DNA of 64,000 bases from a virus. Below the pieces are notes generated by a model. It was not told where the DNA came from. It saw only the letters and a program-made list of their open reading frames with translations, and did not search any database. The position numbers were made by a program, and so were the translations under genes. The stretch is from IMG/VR virus record IMGVR_UViG_3300046791_000298, positions 1 through 64,000 of that record; one strand, given 5' to 3'. Positions 29,007 through 37,269 of the stretch are shown piece after piece; within the stretch, counting starts at the first letter, position 1; each line of letters starts with the position of its first letter.

Positions 29007-30659
29007 ATGAACAAACTCATAATTCCTAAGCACGAGTATTTTAAAAAACTGCAAATTGGTCTGAATAAAATTGCAGATGCCGTCAAATCAACTCTCGGCC
29101 CCCAAGGACAGAATGTAATGATCCAGCACGCTGACGATAGCGTCACAGTCACAAAAGACGGTGTTACAGTCGCAAGCATTGTAAATTTTAAAGATCGCCT
29201 GGAAAATATTGGTGCTAGGCTGATCAAAGATGTGGCACAAAAAACCGTTGACTCTTCAGGGGATGGGACAACAACAGCAACCGTCCTAGCCCAGGCAATC
29301 ATCAATGAAGGATTTAAAAACATTGCTGCAGGCGCAAACCCGATGGAGTTGAAGAAAGGTATTGATCTGGCCGTAGGTCACGTAGTTCGCTGGTTAAAAG
29401 CAGAAAGCCAGCCTATTAAAACAAATGATCAACTCAAAAGCATTGCTACGATTGCAGCTAACAACAATGAAGAGATTGGAAAATTGATAGCTCAGGCATT
29501 CGAGAAAGTTGGTAGTGATGGTATTGTGACGATTGAAGACGGCAAGACCGCAGACACCGAGGTTAGATTTCTGGAGGGCATGCAGTTTGAACGCGGATGG
29601 CAAACGCCACATTTTGTGACTGATAATGGTAAAATGGAAGCGGTTTTGGAGAATCCATTTATTCTGATCCACGACAAGAAAATTACAAACATCAAAGAAC
29701 TCATGCCTGTGATGGAGGCTGTACATGCGGCCAAAGGTTCTATTTTATTAATCTCTGATGATCTTGAGGGGGAGGCGTTCGCTACGATGGTGATGAATAA
29801 ATTACAACACGGACTTAAAATATGTCCAGTCCGTGCTCCGCTGTTCGGAGAATGGAGAAATGCCATTCTGGAGGATTTAGCCATTGTCACAGGAGGCACC
29901 GTGGTAAGCGAGATTTTAGGCATGCGGCTCGATACAATTGATGAGAAAGTGCTTGGGAGGGCTGAAAAGGTAGTTATTAGCCGTGAGAAGACCGTAATCT
30001 TCAAAGGAGCAGGCAAAGAGGAGGCTGTCCAGGCGCGAATAGAGGCGATAAGAGCCCAGATTCCTCAAGCAGTCTCGGAGGTTCAAAAGAACCAGCTGCG
30101 TGCAAGGCTGGCCAAGCTAACTGGGGGCATTGCCATAATTTCAGTTGGAGCCGCGACTGAGATGGAGATGGGCGAAAAGAAGGATCGAATTGATGATGCT
30201 CTGCAGGCCACACGGGCGGCTAAGGAAGAAGGTATCCTGCCAGGCGGAGGTGTCTCGTATTTGAGAGCTAGTGAAGAACTAAATGATGGTTGGGAGAAAT
30301 TGAGCAGAGATGAAAAGACTGGAATAGAAATTGTAAAAAAGGCTTTACGTACCCCCATTGAAACTATACTTGAGAATGCTGGAGAATCAAAGGATGTAAT
30401 AATTAATCAGATTAGAACACGCGATGCTCACGGACCTGAATTGGATTACGGCTACAACGCTAAAACCAGACAGTTCGAGCACTTTATGGAAACTGGCATT
30501 ATTGACCCGACTAAAGTTGCTCGGCTATGCTTGGAGAACGCAGCCAGTGTTGCAGGGATGCTATTGACATCAAGGACCATTATTTACAACGATATCATGC
30601 AAGCACCCCAGGAGCAAATTCGGCCGGATGGTCGTAGCTTTGAGGAACTAGCCAATTAA
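29007..30659 (+). CDS. groEL: chaperonin GroEL
   Basis: This 550-residue protein spans a full GroEL. It shows VKSTLGPQGQNVMIQ (about 25-39), the ATPase loop VDSSGDGTTTATVLAQA (about 78-94), TIAANNNEEIGKLI, an apical domain with VRFLEGMQFERGWQTPHFVT (about 183-202), GAATEMEMGEKKDRIDDALQATRAA (about 384-408) with the ATP-hydrolysis Asp, and LPGGGVSYLRA. It lacks the usual C-terminal GGM-rich tail. It would fold phage or host proteins in the cytoplasm, capped by the phage GroES at 5356. Full-length phage GroEL genes are uncommon. Confidence 0.97.
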   Translation: MNKLIIPKHEYFKKLQIGLNKIADAVKSTLGPQGQNVMIQHADDSVTVTKDGVTVASIVNFKDRLENIGARLIKDVAQKTVDSSGDGTTTATVLAQAIINEGFKNIAAGANPMELKKGIDLAVGHVVRWLKAESQPIKTNDQLKSIATIAANNNEEIGKLIAQAFEKVGSDGIVTIEDGKTADTEVRFLEGMQFERGWQTPHFVTDNGKMEAVLENPFILIHDKKITNIKELMPVMEAVHAAKGSILLISDDLEGEAFATMVMNKLQHGLKICPVRAPLFGEWRNAILEDLAIVTGGTVVSEILGMRLDTIDEKVLGRAEKVVISREKTVIFKGAGKEEAVQARIEAIRAQIPQAVSEVQKNQLRARLAKLTGGIAIISVGAATEMEMGEKKDRIDDALQATRAAKEEGILPGGGVSYLRASEELNDGWEKLSRDEKTGIEIVKKALRTPIETILENAGESKDVIINQIRTRDAHGPELDYGYNAKTRQFEHFMETGIIDPTKVARLCLENAASVAGMLLTSRTIIYNDIMQAPQEQIRPDGRSFEELAN

Positions 30660-30665
30660 AACTTT

Positions 30666-30848
30666 ATGGGAGAATTATTGAAGTATATCAAGAATAATCC
30701 AGCATACGCAGTCGTGATGGTTGGATTGATCGTATTATTCCTGTACGTCTTATACGAAGAGGTTCAACCTCTGATTTATCTATTAGGCGCAACCATTCTT
30801 GTTGGTATCTGCTTTACAATTTTAAACATCAAAGGGAAATGGCACTGA
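30666..30848 (+). CDS. small two-helix membrane protein
   Basis: This 60-residue protein has two hydrophobic helices (AVVMVGLIVLFLYVLY and LIYLLGATILVGICFTIL) joined by a short EEVQP loop. It follows GroEL by six bases. It could be a holin-like or membrane-modifying protein. Its stop overlaps the next start by ten bases. Confidence 0.5.
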   Translation: MGELLKYIKNNPAYAVVMVGLIVLFLYVLYEEVQPLIYLLGATILVGICFTILNIKGKWH

Positions 30849-31246
30849 AATTAATTTTTGTCATTCTTGCGGCCGCTTGCTGGGGAGTGATGTCGAAATA
30901 TTTATTCCACGGAATTGCTGTACGTCCATATAGTTTTTGGGGCAAAGAGTCCTGGAGGAGAAAATATAAAAGATACATCAATGTGGAACACATGAAAACG
31001 TATACATTGATTAATGCTCCAGATACTCCATATTATCGATTTTTCAAACTCAAATATAAGGAAGCATTTCCGTGGAGTGCAACGTTACTAGTATTTGTAA
31101 CTGATGGATTCCATCTTACTCAATGGTTCATGATCAAATTCGTGATAGCGGCAATCACGCTCGATTGGAGATGGTATTTAGTTTACTGGATTACCTGGAC
31201 TGTAGGATTTACAATCACTTATACATGGCTGAAATGGAGAGAATAA
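30839..31246 (+). CDS. membrane protein, unknown
   Basis: This 135-residue protein has an N-terminal membrane helix (LKLIFVILAAACWGVMSKYL) and a C-terminal set of two or three aromatic-rich helices (WSATLLVFVTDGF, WFMIKFVIAAITLDW, YLVYWITWTVGFTITY). The loop between is basic. It ends one base before the convergent end of the lysis gene at 31248. No family recognised. Confidence 0.5.
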   Translation: MALKLIFVILAAACWGVMSKYLFHGIAVRPYSFWGKESWRRKYKRYINVEHMKTYTLINAPDTPYYRFFKLKYKEAFPWSATLLVFVTDGFHLTQWFMIKFVIAAITLDWRWYLVYWITWTVGFTITYTWLKWRE

Positions 31247-31247
31247 A

Positions 31248-31634
31248 TTAGCCAGCTGGTGGGTTTTCTTTCTTATCTTCTTCCGAGTCAGTTCCTTTTT
31301 TCCAATGCTTAACACCATCGATGGCTCCTCTAATTCCGAGTGCAGCAAGCAGAATGGTATCGATAATGAACATCACTTTCTCATCTATTTGCCACTTTAG
31401 AAAAAATGCGCTGATAAGTACTCCAGGAAGAAGATACAGAAAAGCATAACCTATGGCCTCCGGCAGTTCCCAATTTTCATTATCACCCTTAAAGCCTCGC
31501 CTTATTTCTTTGTCTTCACGAAAGAGAATGAAATAAATCAACAACATCATAATCAACCACGCAAGGAACCGTTCCCACGATTCGTTATCGTGAGACGTCA
31601 GAAAATCCATAATGCTATCGATTAATTTTTTCAT
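31248..31634 (-). CDS. holin-like membrane protein
   Basis: This 128-residue protein has two or three membrane helices (RFLAWLIMMLLIYFILF near 22-38, AIGYAFLYLLPGVLISAFFL near 60-79, VMFIIDTILLAALGI near 87-101) and a charged tail. It directly follows the endolysin gene with a four-base overlap, the usual place for a holin. Holin function is inferred from topology and position. Confidence 0.6.
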   Translation of the reverse strand: MKKLIDSIMDFLTSHDNESWERFLAWLIMMLLIYFILFREDKEIRRGFKGDNENWELPEAIGYAFLYLLPGVLISAFFLKWQIDEKVMFIIDTILLAALGIRGAIDGVKHWKKGTDSEEDKKENPPAG

Positions 31635-32299
31635 GCATTCAAGACGCTGAACATCTTATTTTTAGTAGCACGATCGTAAATGCCGGTTTGTGGTATTCCT
31701 TGATTACGTTGGAATTCAACAAGAGCCGCCCGGGTCTTCTCACCAAAGATTCCATCCGCATTTCCAATATCAAAATTCAACTCCTTCAAAATAAATTGGA
31801 GTTTCTTTACATTCTCTCCTTTGGATCCTACGCGTAATTCCATCTCAGGGAGCTCAGTTGTTTCTACCGCAACGCTGGCTCTACGGAAGGAAGTAATTTT
31901 ATCGACACCATATTTTGCAATACTCACAGCATTACCCTGGTTGCCTCCAATACAGAATACGTGCGTTTTGGTGTGATTGTATCCAATAAAAAATGATACG
32001 TGTCCTTTCCCACTTTCAAGCCCATCACGCTGAAAGACTACGATATCTCCAGGTTCAGGATCATCGGTAGCCATTCCATACAATTCGAAATCTCTGGCTC
32101 TGGCACTACTTGAGAATCCATATTTTGCTTCACGCAATACCCAGTTTGCGAATATCCCGCACCATGGAGTCTCATCATCATTAATCCAATTCGCTCCAAT
32201 GTCGTGAGCATACTGTACGATTGCCTTATTATTCTCATCACCAGCAATTTCTTTTATACCGAGTTGACTTGCTGCAATTTTTACGATTGTTGAATTCAT
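31631..32299 (-). CDS. endolysin: CHAP/NlpC-type peptidase with peptidoglycan-binding domain
   Basis: This 222-residue protein has an N-terminal Cys-peptidase domain. TPWCGIFANWVL (about 44-55) holds the Cys, GDIVVFQRDG (about 84-93) follows, and GHVSFFIGYN (about 99-108) supplies His. A C-terminal PG_binding_1 domain (about 153-222) has LRVGSKGENVKKLQFIL, GIFGEKTRAALVEFQRNQG and TGIYDRATKNKMF. There is no signal peptide, so export would need the holin-like protein next to it. It would cut peptidoglycan cross-links at lysis. Confidence 0.92.
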   Translation of the reverse strand: MNSTIVKIAASQLGIKEIAGDENNKAIVQYAHDIGANWINDDETPWCGIFANWVLREAKYGFSSSARARDFELYGMATDDPEPGDIVVFQRDGLESGKGHVSFFIGYNHTKTHVFCIGGNQGNAVSIAKYGVDKITSFRRASVAVETTELPEMELRVGSKGENVKKLQFILKELNFDIGNADGIFGEKTRAALVEFQRNQGIPQTGIYDRATKNKMFSVLNA

Positions 32300-32303
32300 G
32301 ATT

Positions 32304-32546
32304 TTAGTGGTTCAGTGCTTGGATAAGTAAGACTATACCTTCAAGGGTAACTAATCCTCCTAATCCGTAAATGATTTTTTCTAAACGATCAACCTTGGTA
32401 TCCATGACGGCTATTCTGTTGGAGGTGTGCTGGGCATGATCTGTTCTCATTTCATCGAGTTTTATATCCATACCGTCCACCTTCGAAGTTAGGGCTTTCA
32501 AAGATGTAGTAAGCTCTACTAACTTCTCAATTGTGACCCGATCCAT
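32304..32546 (-). CDS. XhlA-like coiled-coil membrane protein
   Basis: This 80-residue protein has an N-terminal coiled coil (LVELTTSLKALTSKVDGMDI, then RIAVMDTKVDRLEKIIYGL) and a C-terminal hydrophobic helix (GLGGLVTLEGIVLLIQAL). That is the plan of XhlA-type haemolysin/holin accessory proteins. It lies four bases upstream of the endolysin and overlaps the structural gene before it by one base, so it is part of the lysis cassette. Confidence 0.65.
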   Translation of the reverse strand: MDRVTIEKLVELTTSLKALTSKVDGMDIKLDEMRTDHAQHTSNRIAVMDTKVDRLEKIIYGLGGLVTLEGIVLLIQALNH

Positions 32547-33091
32547 TACTTATGAACTGTGAATTCAAGTGTCCCTCCTCCAGCCTGATTGTAGGTAACA
32601 GGCGCTCCTCCGTTAACAAATCTTTTCCCTGGGCCAAGAGTGGCCTCCTGAACAAGAGCGGATGTGGTAGCGTGGACATTCTCAATAACAATTTTCTTTA
32701 AATCCTGGCGAGCGCAAACAAGAACAATTGAGGCATTGATATCCACAGAAAACGCTTGCTTTAATTTGATCAGGGTTCCTTCAATTGATTCAATCTCCCG
32801 GACCTCATGGCTTCCGCCTGCACCGCCATTGTACAGCCAATCACTTACTTTTATGGTTGTTGGGAAATCTGCACTTCCGCGAACGTCAACTCCATGTGTG
32901 GATAAAGTTAACCCCTCGACTTCTCTAGCGAAAGGAATTGTACCTGCGGCAGGGAAGGTCTGGCCAGAGCCTCCACTCCCGTCACCTTTCCGTATCGATC
33001 CGTCACCCATCGGGAAATTGTAAGCGCCACCCGCTTTCGCCCTGTAGGTTCCCCGTTCATCATGAAAAATCGTTTCGTTGAGCAATGTCAT
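32546..33091 (-). CDS. structural-like protein before the lysis genes
   Basis: This 181-residue protein is beta-rich and Gly/Ser-rich near its start (DGSIRKGDGSGGSGQTFPAAG) and ends NQAGGGTLEFTVHK. No enzymatic motif. Its place between the large internal virion protein and the lysis genes, and its composition, suggest a minor structural or tail-spike protein. Confidence 0.55.
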   Translation of the reverse strand: MTLLNETIFHDERGTYRAKAGGAYNFPMGDGSIRKGDGSGGSGQTFPAAGTIPFAREVEGLTLSTHGVDVRGSADFPTTIKVSDWLYNGGAGGSHEVREIESIEGTLIKLKQAFSVDINASIVLVCARQDLKKIVIENVHATTSALVQEATLGPGKRFVNGGAPVTYNQAGGGTLEFTVHK

Positions 33092-33121
33092 GGCTGTAGT
33101 ATTTTAGGCTTAAATTTATAC

Positions 33122-36100
33122 TCAAAATAATTCGTAGCCAAACAGGGTATCACGAGCCTCTTTCCTGGCATCGCCTTTAATTCTCCTGATCTCATCCCTA
33201 ACTTCTTCCTTATCCTTTATCTGGCTCAGATTGTAATATTCCAGAAGTAATTTCTGCTTAGTCAGTTTACCCGCGAGTAAAGAGAATTCATCGTACTCCT
33301 CGTCAGTTAATCCTTTCCCATTCGGCTTTAATGTCCCGCGGCCAGGTCTTCCTATCCATGCTCCATTATCAGCTATAAGAGTCCAAAGATTATCCTTTTG
33401 CTCGTTGGCTTTGCTCGGCTTTAATGGAATGAATCGTTCTATTTGATTAGGTACAACTGGGTCGCCAAGCGCATCATAAATATTACCGAGACGGTCACGT
33501 AAAATCGGCAAATCGCGTATGATCTGATCTCCAAACTCATTAGCCCTTTTAACCGGCAAATCCATTACTTCTTGAACAGACCTACTAACCTGGGTGAAGG
33601 CGTTAGGCACCACAAATGATTTTACGGTTGATTCGGTGCGCTTGGTTGCCTTCTTAAAAAAACTGTCAGCGGATGAAGCAGTGTCTTTGCTGAACGTGTC
33701 GAAAAAAGCACTTAGCGATTGTAGAAAGCTCAGGTCCATAATATACTTCATGGTACCGAACATGACTATACTCACTTTCGCCTCGATATCCTTCTGTCCT
33801 CTGTACTTCCCTAGATCACGCAAATACCCTAGAGTGGCCATGGGAATAGCTATAGGGGTATTTTTGTACTCATACCATGTCCCATTAATTTTAATGCTAT
33901 ATGGTCGCCATCCAGTTTCCTGGAGTTCATAATTTTTAAATATGTCTCCGGTCCCGTCAGCTGTAATTTCAAATGGACCATCATCATCATCCGATAATGC
34001 ATACAAGGCAGTGAACCCGATGATTCCAGTCATCGCCCTGGTTAATACTTTTTGCCGTTCTTCCGGGGTATATTCACGGTGAAGATTTTCTCCAAGAGTT
34101 TCAAATCCTATTCCCCCCTTAGCGGCCCGGAGTAATCCAACAGGAGTCCAGTCCAGATACCGGTTAGCTACGTTTGAAATAATCCTAGTGAATGGAATTA
34201 TAAATTTGATAGGCTTTAATCCTCCGATGTTCACTTTCTCAGAGGCTAGATTTACAAGCGATGTTAACGCGCCAAGCGTTCCTTCCGGATCATAGTTGAA
34301 TGTACCACGAGCCGCGGCATCATTGCTGTCTCTGATCAAAAACTCAGGACGTTGCTGTTCAAGTATCTCGTAAGCCCTCCGCTTCAAATCCCTGCCGGTC
34401 CAGCCCTCCATTTTAGCATCTTCCAGCGCATCTACCCATGGCTTTTCGCCTTTGTAGATCATCTGCTTTGCCGTCTTAATTGCGGACTGACCAGCCTTAT
34501 ATTGACCGTCTTTCTTCGCGGTCTTTACAGCAAGTTCACGAGAACGCATTTCATTAAGGCCCTGGTAAAAGAAGATATCGGCCGCATTCATCAAACGCGA
34601 TACGTGCTTGAGATAATTATACGGATTCCATGGTCCACCTTTAAAAGTTACACGCTCAAGTATGGGACTTGAGGAAATTTTCTGCTCAAATTTTGTGGGT
34701 TGATGGCCATGCTGCATTGTATCCATTGCCTCCAGGAACCCCCGGCCCCAACCACTGAAAAGTCCTTTGAATATCCAGCCGAACTCTTTGGGGCTTGTTA
34801 CTGCAGTTAGATATGCTTCTCCCATTGTTTCAGTAAAGTTGGCACTGATGTTTAGAACCTGGGTGCTGATCCCTGACAGGATGTTTGCATACCAGATAGC
34901 CATTCCAACATCAAGAGGGCTATACCCGTCAATCTTTGAAACATAATTTAACAGATTCTCTGTTGCTCTACCTTTCGCAAATCCCTCTTGGGCTTTCTGG
35001 ACCCGAGAAGCCAGTTCAGTTATTTTTTTTGCCTCCTCAGCACTCATTGACTTAACTCCTATCTTTTCACTGATAGCATCGCGATACTGCTCATCGGAGA
35101 GAGCCCCAACATTAGAAGCATCCGTGATTGTTTTGATCAGATCATTCTTTGCGCCTCTCTCGGCTGATTTCTTCTCACGTGGTAAATATTTTCTTAGTGC
35201 TTTTTCTTTAGCCGCACTAGTAAGTCGATCGAATTCTTTTTCCAAATCTTTTGCCACAACCTCAGCCTGAGCAGGATCCAAATTGGCGTCCTTAACTAAC
35301 TTATCAACTAGTGTGCGTTTCTTTTCATCAACAACAGTGTAATGCTCACGGATGATATTATCAATTTTATCATTCTGAGAACGTAACTCTTCTTTGATAG
35401 CAAGTTCAGGATCGAGAGATACTCGGTAATCTTTTAGTTTGTCAGATAAGAAAGTCTTTGCGCCAGATTCATCAAATTCTTTTGTTTTGACTTTCGCCAC
35501 TCCTTTATTGATTGCCTGGCTGATTGTGAGACCGGCCTCTAACCCTTTTTGAACAACAGTAATCAGCGTGTTCCAGGCTTCTGCGGTAATCCCGTATGTT
35601 ACATCCAGGACCTTGCCCTTTGTATCAATCTTTAAAGTTTCAAGGAAATCAATGGCTTGTTTAACACGACCCTTTTTAACCTCAGATGAAATACGACTTC
35701 TTACTTTTGGATCATTAAGGACTTTATCAAGCGCAGATTTATTGATTGAATCAATTGCATCCCTCGATTGCTTTCGTTTACCCGCTGTCTTCCGGCTATA
35801 ATCTGCTTTGGCCTTTGTAATCTCCTTGCTGACATAACGAAGCGTCCCCTCTGGAGTAAGCAATTCAAATACTTTTCCAGCGTTCACAGCCCGGCCAAGA
35901 TCAGTAAACCATTTAGAAAGATTGTCCGCAACCTTAACAGCATTATCGAAATCCTGGGTTTGGTTGAAATGGCGGATAAGATTCTGACCAAGTACAGCAC
36001 GCGTGTCTTCCGGGATTTCATTGGAACGATCAAGGAAGTCAGCCATTGCCTGTTCGGGCCCTTTTGTTTCAATGATTGCTTTTGCCTCTTCGTCCGTTAT

Positions 36101-36436
36101 CCTGATTCCTTTTGGGATATATGATTTTGCGTCCTCAGATAATCCTGAACGAACCTCCTTAGACAGTTCTCTGTCTTTTAGTATCTGTTGGGTAAATTTT
36201 CTTTTCTTTTTGGATGGCTCCGTAGTTTTATTTAGGGGTGCCCCAGCGGTCTTATAAATTTCATTTAATGCATTGTCAACTTCTGAGAGGGCACCATTAG
36301 CGGCATCGAGTAAGGCCGTTTTTTGTTCCGGTGTTAAATCATCAGCGGTTGCCACCGACTCATCAAGCCCAGCCTTTTTAGCAAGAGTAACTCTATCGTC
36401 ATGCCTTAATCCTGATGATCTTAAACAATTCCGCAT
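33122..36436 (-). CDS. large internal virion (polyvalent-type) protein
   Basis: This 1104-residue protein is largely helical, with long charged stretches through residue 540 (for example EKEFDRLTSAAKEKALRKYL). A hydrophobic patch at about 800-830 (RAMTGIIGFTALYAL) sits inside the second half. The C-terminal 300 residues have WRPYSIKINGTWYEYKNTPI and a closing WIGRPGRGTLKPNGKGLTDE then YDEFSLLAGKL. That ending recalls the large polyvalent protein-associated domains (LPD38-like) at the end of ejected phage proteins. It is probably packed in the virion and ejected. It is in one operon with the lysis genes. Confidence 0.6.
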   Translation of the reverse strand: MRNCLRSSGLRHDDRVTLAKKAGLDESVATADDLTPEQKTALLDAANGALSEVDNALNEIYKTAGAPLNKTTEPSKKKRKFTQQILKDRELSKEVRSGLSEDAKSYIPKGIRITDEEAKAIIETKGPEQAMADFLDRSNEIPEDTRAVLGQNLIRHFNQTQDFDNAVKVADNLSKWFTDLGRAVNAGKVFELLTPEGTLRYVSKEITKAKADYSRKTAGKRKQSRDAIDSINKSALDKVLNDPKVRSRISSEVKKGRVKQAIDFLETLKIDTKGKVLDVTYGITAEAWNTLITVVQKGLEAGLTISQAINKGVAKVKTKEFDESGAKTFLSDKLKDYRVSLDPELAIKEELRSQNDKIDNIIREHYTVVDEKKRTLVDKLVKDANLDPAQAEVVAKDLEKEFDRLTSAAKEKALRKYLPREKKSAERGAKNDLIKTITDASNVGALSDEQYRDAISEKIGVKSMSAEEAKKITELASRVQKAQEGFAKGRATENLLNYVSKIDGYSPLDVGMAIWYANILSGISTQVLNISANFTETMGEAYLTAVTSPKEFGWIFKGLFSGWGRGFLEAMDTMQHGHQPTKFEQKISSSPILERVTFKGGPWNPYNYLKHVSRLMNAADIFFYQGLNEMRSRELAVKTAKKDGQYKAGQSAIKTAKQMIYKGEKPWVDALEDAKMEGWTGRDLKRRAYEILEQQRPEFLIRDSNDAAARGTFNYDPEGTLGALTSLVNLASEKVNIGGLKPIKFIIPFTRIISNVANRYLDWTPVGLLRAAKGGIGFETLGENLHREYTPEERQKVLTRAMTGIIGFTALYALSDDDDGPFEITADGTGDIFKNYELQETGWRPYSIKINGTWYEYKNTPIAIPMATLGYLRDLGKYRGQKDIEAKVSIVMFGTMKYIMDLSFLQSLSAFFDTFSKDTASSADSFFKKATKRTESTVKSFVVPNAFTQVSRSVQEVMDLPVKRANEFGDQIIRDLPILRDRLGNIYDALGDPVVPNQIERFIPLKPSKANEQKDNLWTLIADNGAWIGRPGRGTLKPNGKGLTDEEYDEFSLLAGKLTKQKLLLEYYNLSQIKDKEEVRDEIRRIKGDARKEARDTLFGYELF

Positions 36437-36654
36437 ATAAAGGCTTTAATGGCCACTAAGATACTTTCTTCATCCTCCTCTTCAAAGTCTGCATGCTCGA
36501 TCTTCTTACCGCCACCGGTTTTAAAGAAGGTAGAGCGTTGTGGTAATCCTCCGTCATCGTCCGGTACCGATGAGAATAAGTACCCGTCTAAAACAAATAA
36601 TAGTGGTGATGAGTGATTAGAGAAATACCCATCGAAGATAAAGGTTAGTTCCAC
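36421..36654 (-). CDS. small structural-like protein
   Basis: This 77-residue protein has an aromatic N-terminal part (LTFIFDGYFSNHSS then LLFVLDGYLFSS, two near-repeats) and an acidic middle (FEEEDEESI). It overlaps the large virion protein by 16 bases. The twin FDGYF/LDGYL segments suggest an internal duplication. Function unknown. Confidence 0.5.
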   Translation of the reverse strand: MELTFIFDGYFSNHSSPLLFVLDGYLFSSVPDDDGGLPQRSTFFKTGGGKKIEHADFEEEDEESILVAIKAFICGIV

Positions 36655-36657
36655 ATC

Positions 36658-37056
36658 TTATACTCTTTGAACAGTTGTTGCTGGGCCGCCATAGCCAGAA
36701 ATATCGAGTTCAATATCCCCAGCTTCTCTAGTAGTTGATGTTGCGCTCATAGGAGCATCCGCATTAAGGCCAGCAATTTTATGGAGTTCATCGAGTTTGG
36801 TGAGATTACCGGTTTGTAATATATTATCTATGAATTGCACTTCACTGGACCCCTTGATCGTTGCAGTATTAGTCTCAATTATTAAAACGTAAATGCCATC
36901 TGCGATAGAAACAGGGGCATCTCCGTAGTAGTGACCAGTTCGGTTTGAATTCTCCGTCATGGTTATATTGGAGCCTATTTGTGTATTCCCCTGCCAAAGT
37001 TTTGCCACAAGGGTTAGCCCTGTTTCAGCAATGACAATATTGATTTCATTGGCCAT
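36658..37056 (-). CDS. small beta-rich structural-like protein
   Basis: I start at the ATG at 37056 (132 residues, MANEINIVIAETG); an ATG at 37065 would add three residues but would lie inside the -7 promoter element. It is beta-rich, with LTLVAKLWQGNTQIGSNITM and a Gly/Ala/Thr-rich end. The pattern, strands with short Gly turns, recalls tail-fibre or baseplate-type domains. It opens the minus-strand lysis operon. Confidence 0.6.
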   Translation of the reverse strand: MANEINIVIAETGLTLVAKLWQGNTQIGSNITMTENSNRTGHYYGDAPVSIADGIYVLIIETNTATIKGSSEVQFIDNILQTGNLTKLDELHKIAGLNADAPMSATSTTREAGDIELDISGYGGPATTVQRV

Positions 37057-37062
37057 TGAGAA

Positions 37063-37070
37063 CAAAAATA
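37063..37070 (-). promoter_or_regulatory. probable -7 element for the minus-strand operon
   Basis: TATTTTTG matches TAnnTTTG and lies six bases before the ATG at 37056. No clear -33 TTTG is found at the expected distance, so the call is moderate. It is divergent from the promoter at 37087. Confidence 0.5.
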
Positions 37071-37086
37071 GTATAATTTATTCATG

Positions 37087-37118
37087 TTTGCTCGATACGT
37101 ATGGAATCCATATATTTA
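37087..37118 (+). promoter_or_regulatory. Bacteroidetes-type promoter for the second glycan cassette
   Basis: TTTG (37087-37090), a 20-base spacer, and TATATTTA (37111-37118), one base off TAnnTTTG, followed by TCGC and the ATG at 37123. This supports the ATG at 37123 over the frame-extending one at 37084 and implies an almost leaderless mRNA. Confidence 0.65.
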
Positions 37119-37122
37119 TCGC

Positions 37123-37266
37123 ATGAATGAGACTGTCAGAAAGGAAATACGCCTCCCGATCAAGACCGTTCAGGATCTTGAAAAATTAGCAGCCATCGAC
37201 CAAAGGAAACTGAAACCATACATGGAGAAGGTATTGAGAGACCACGCTGAAAAACCAAAAAAGTAA
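37123..37266 (+). CDS. small ribbon-helix-helix-like protein
   Basis: This 47-residue protein (start chosen by the promoter) begins MNETVRKEIRLPIKTVQDLE and continues with two short helices and a basic end. The R-K-E-I-R-L-P strand followed by two helices is the size and order of an Arc-type ribbon-helix-helix regulator. It precedes the glycan genes and could control them. Tentative. Confidence 0.45.
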   Translation: MNETVRKEIRLPIKTVQDLEKLAAIDQRKLKPYMEKVLRDHAEKPKK

Positions 37267-37269
37267 TTT

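Noticed and set aside
29492-30016. 174-codon minus-strand frame inside GroEL
   Set aside because: It is the complement of a well-conserved GroEL and shows Ser/Pro-rich noise. GroEL explains the bases.
37084-37122. ATG at 37084 as start of the RHH-like gene
   Set aside because: It would place the promoter (37087-37118) inside the coding region. The ATG at 37123 follows the promoter directly.
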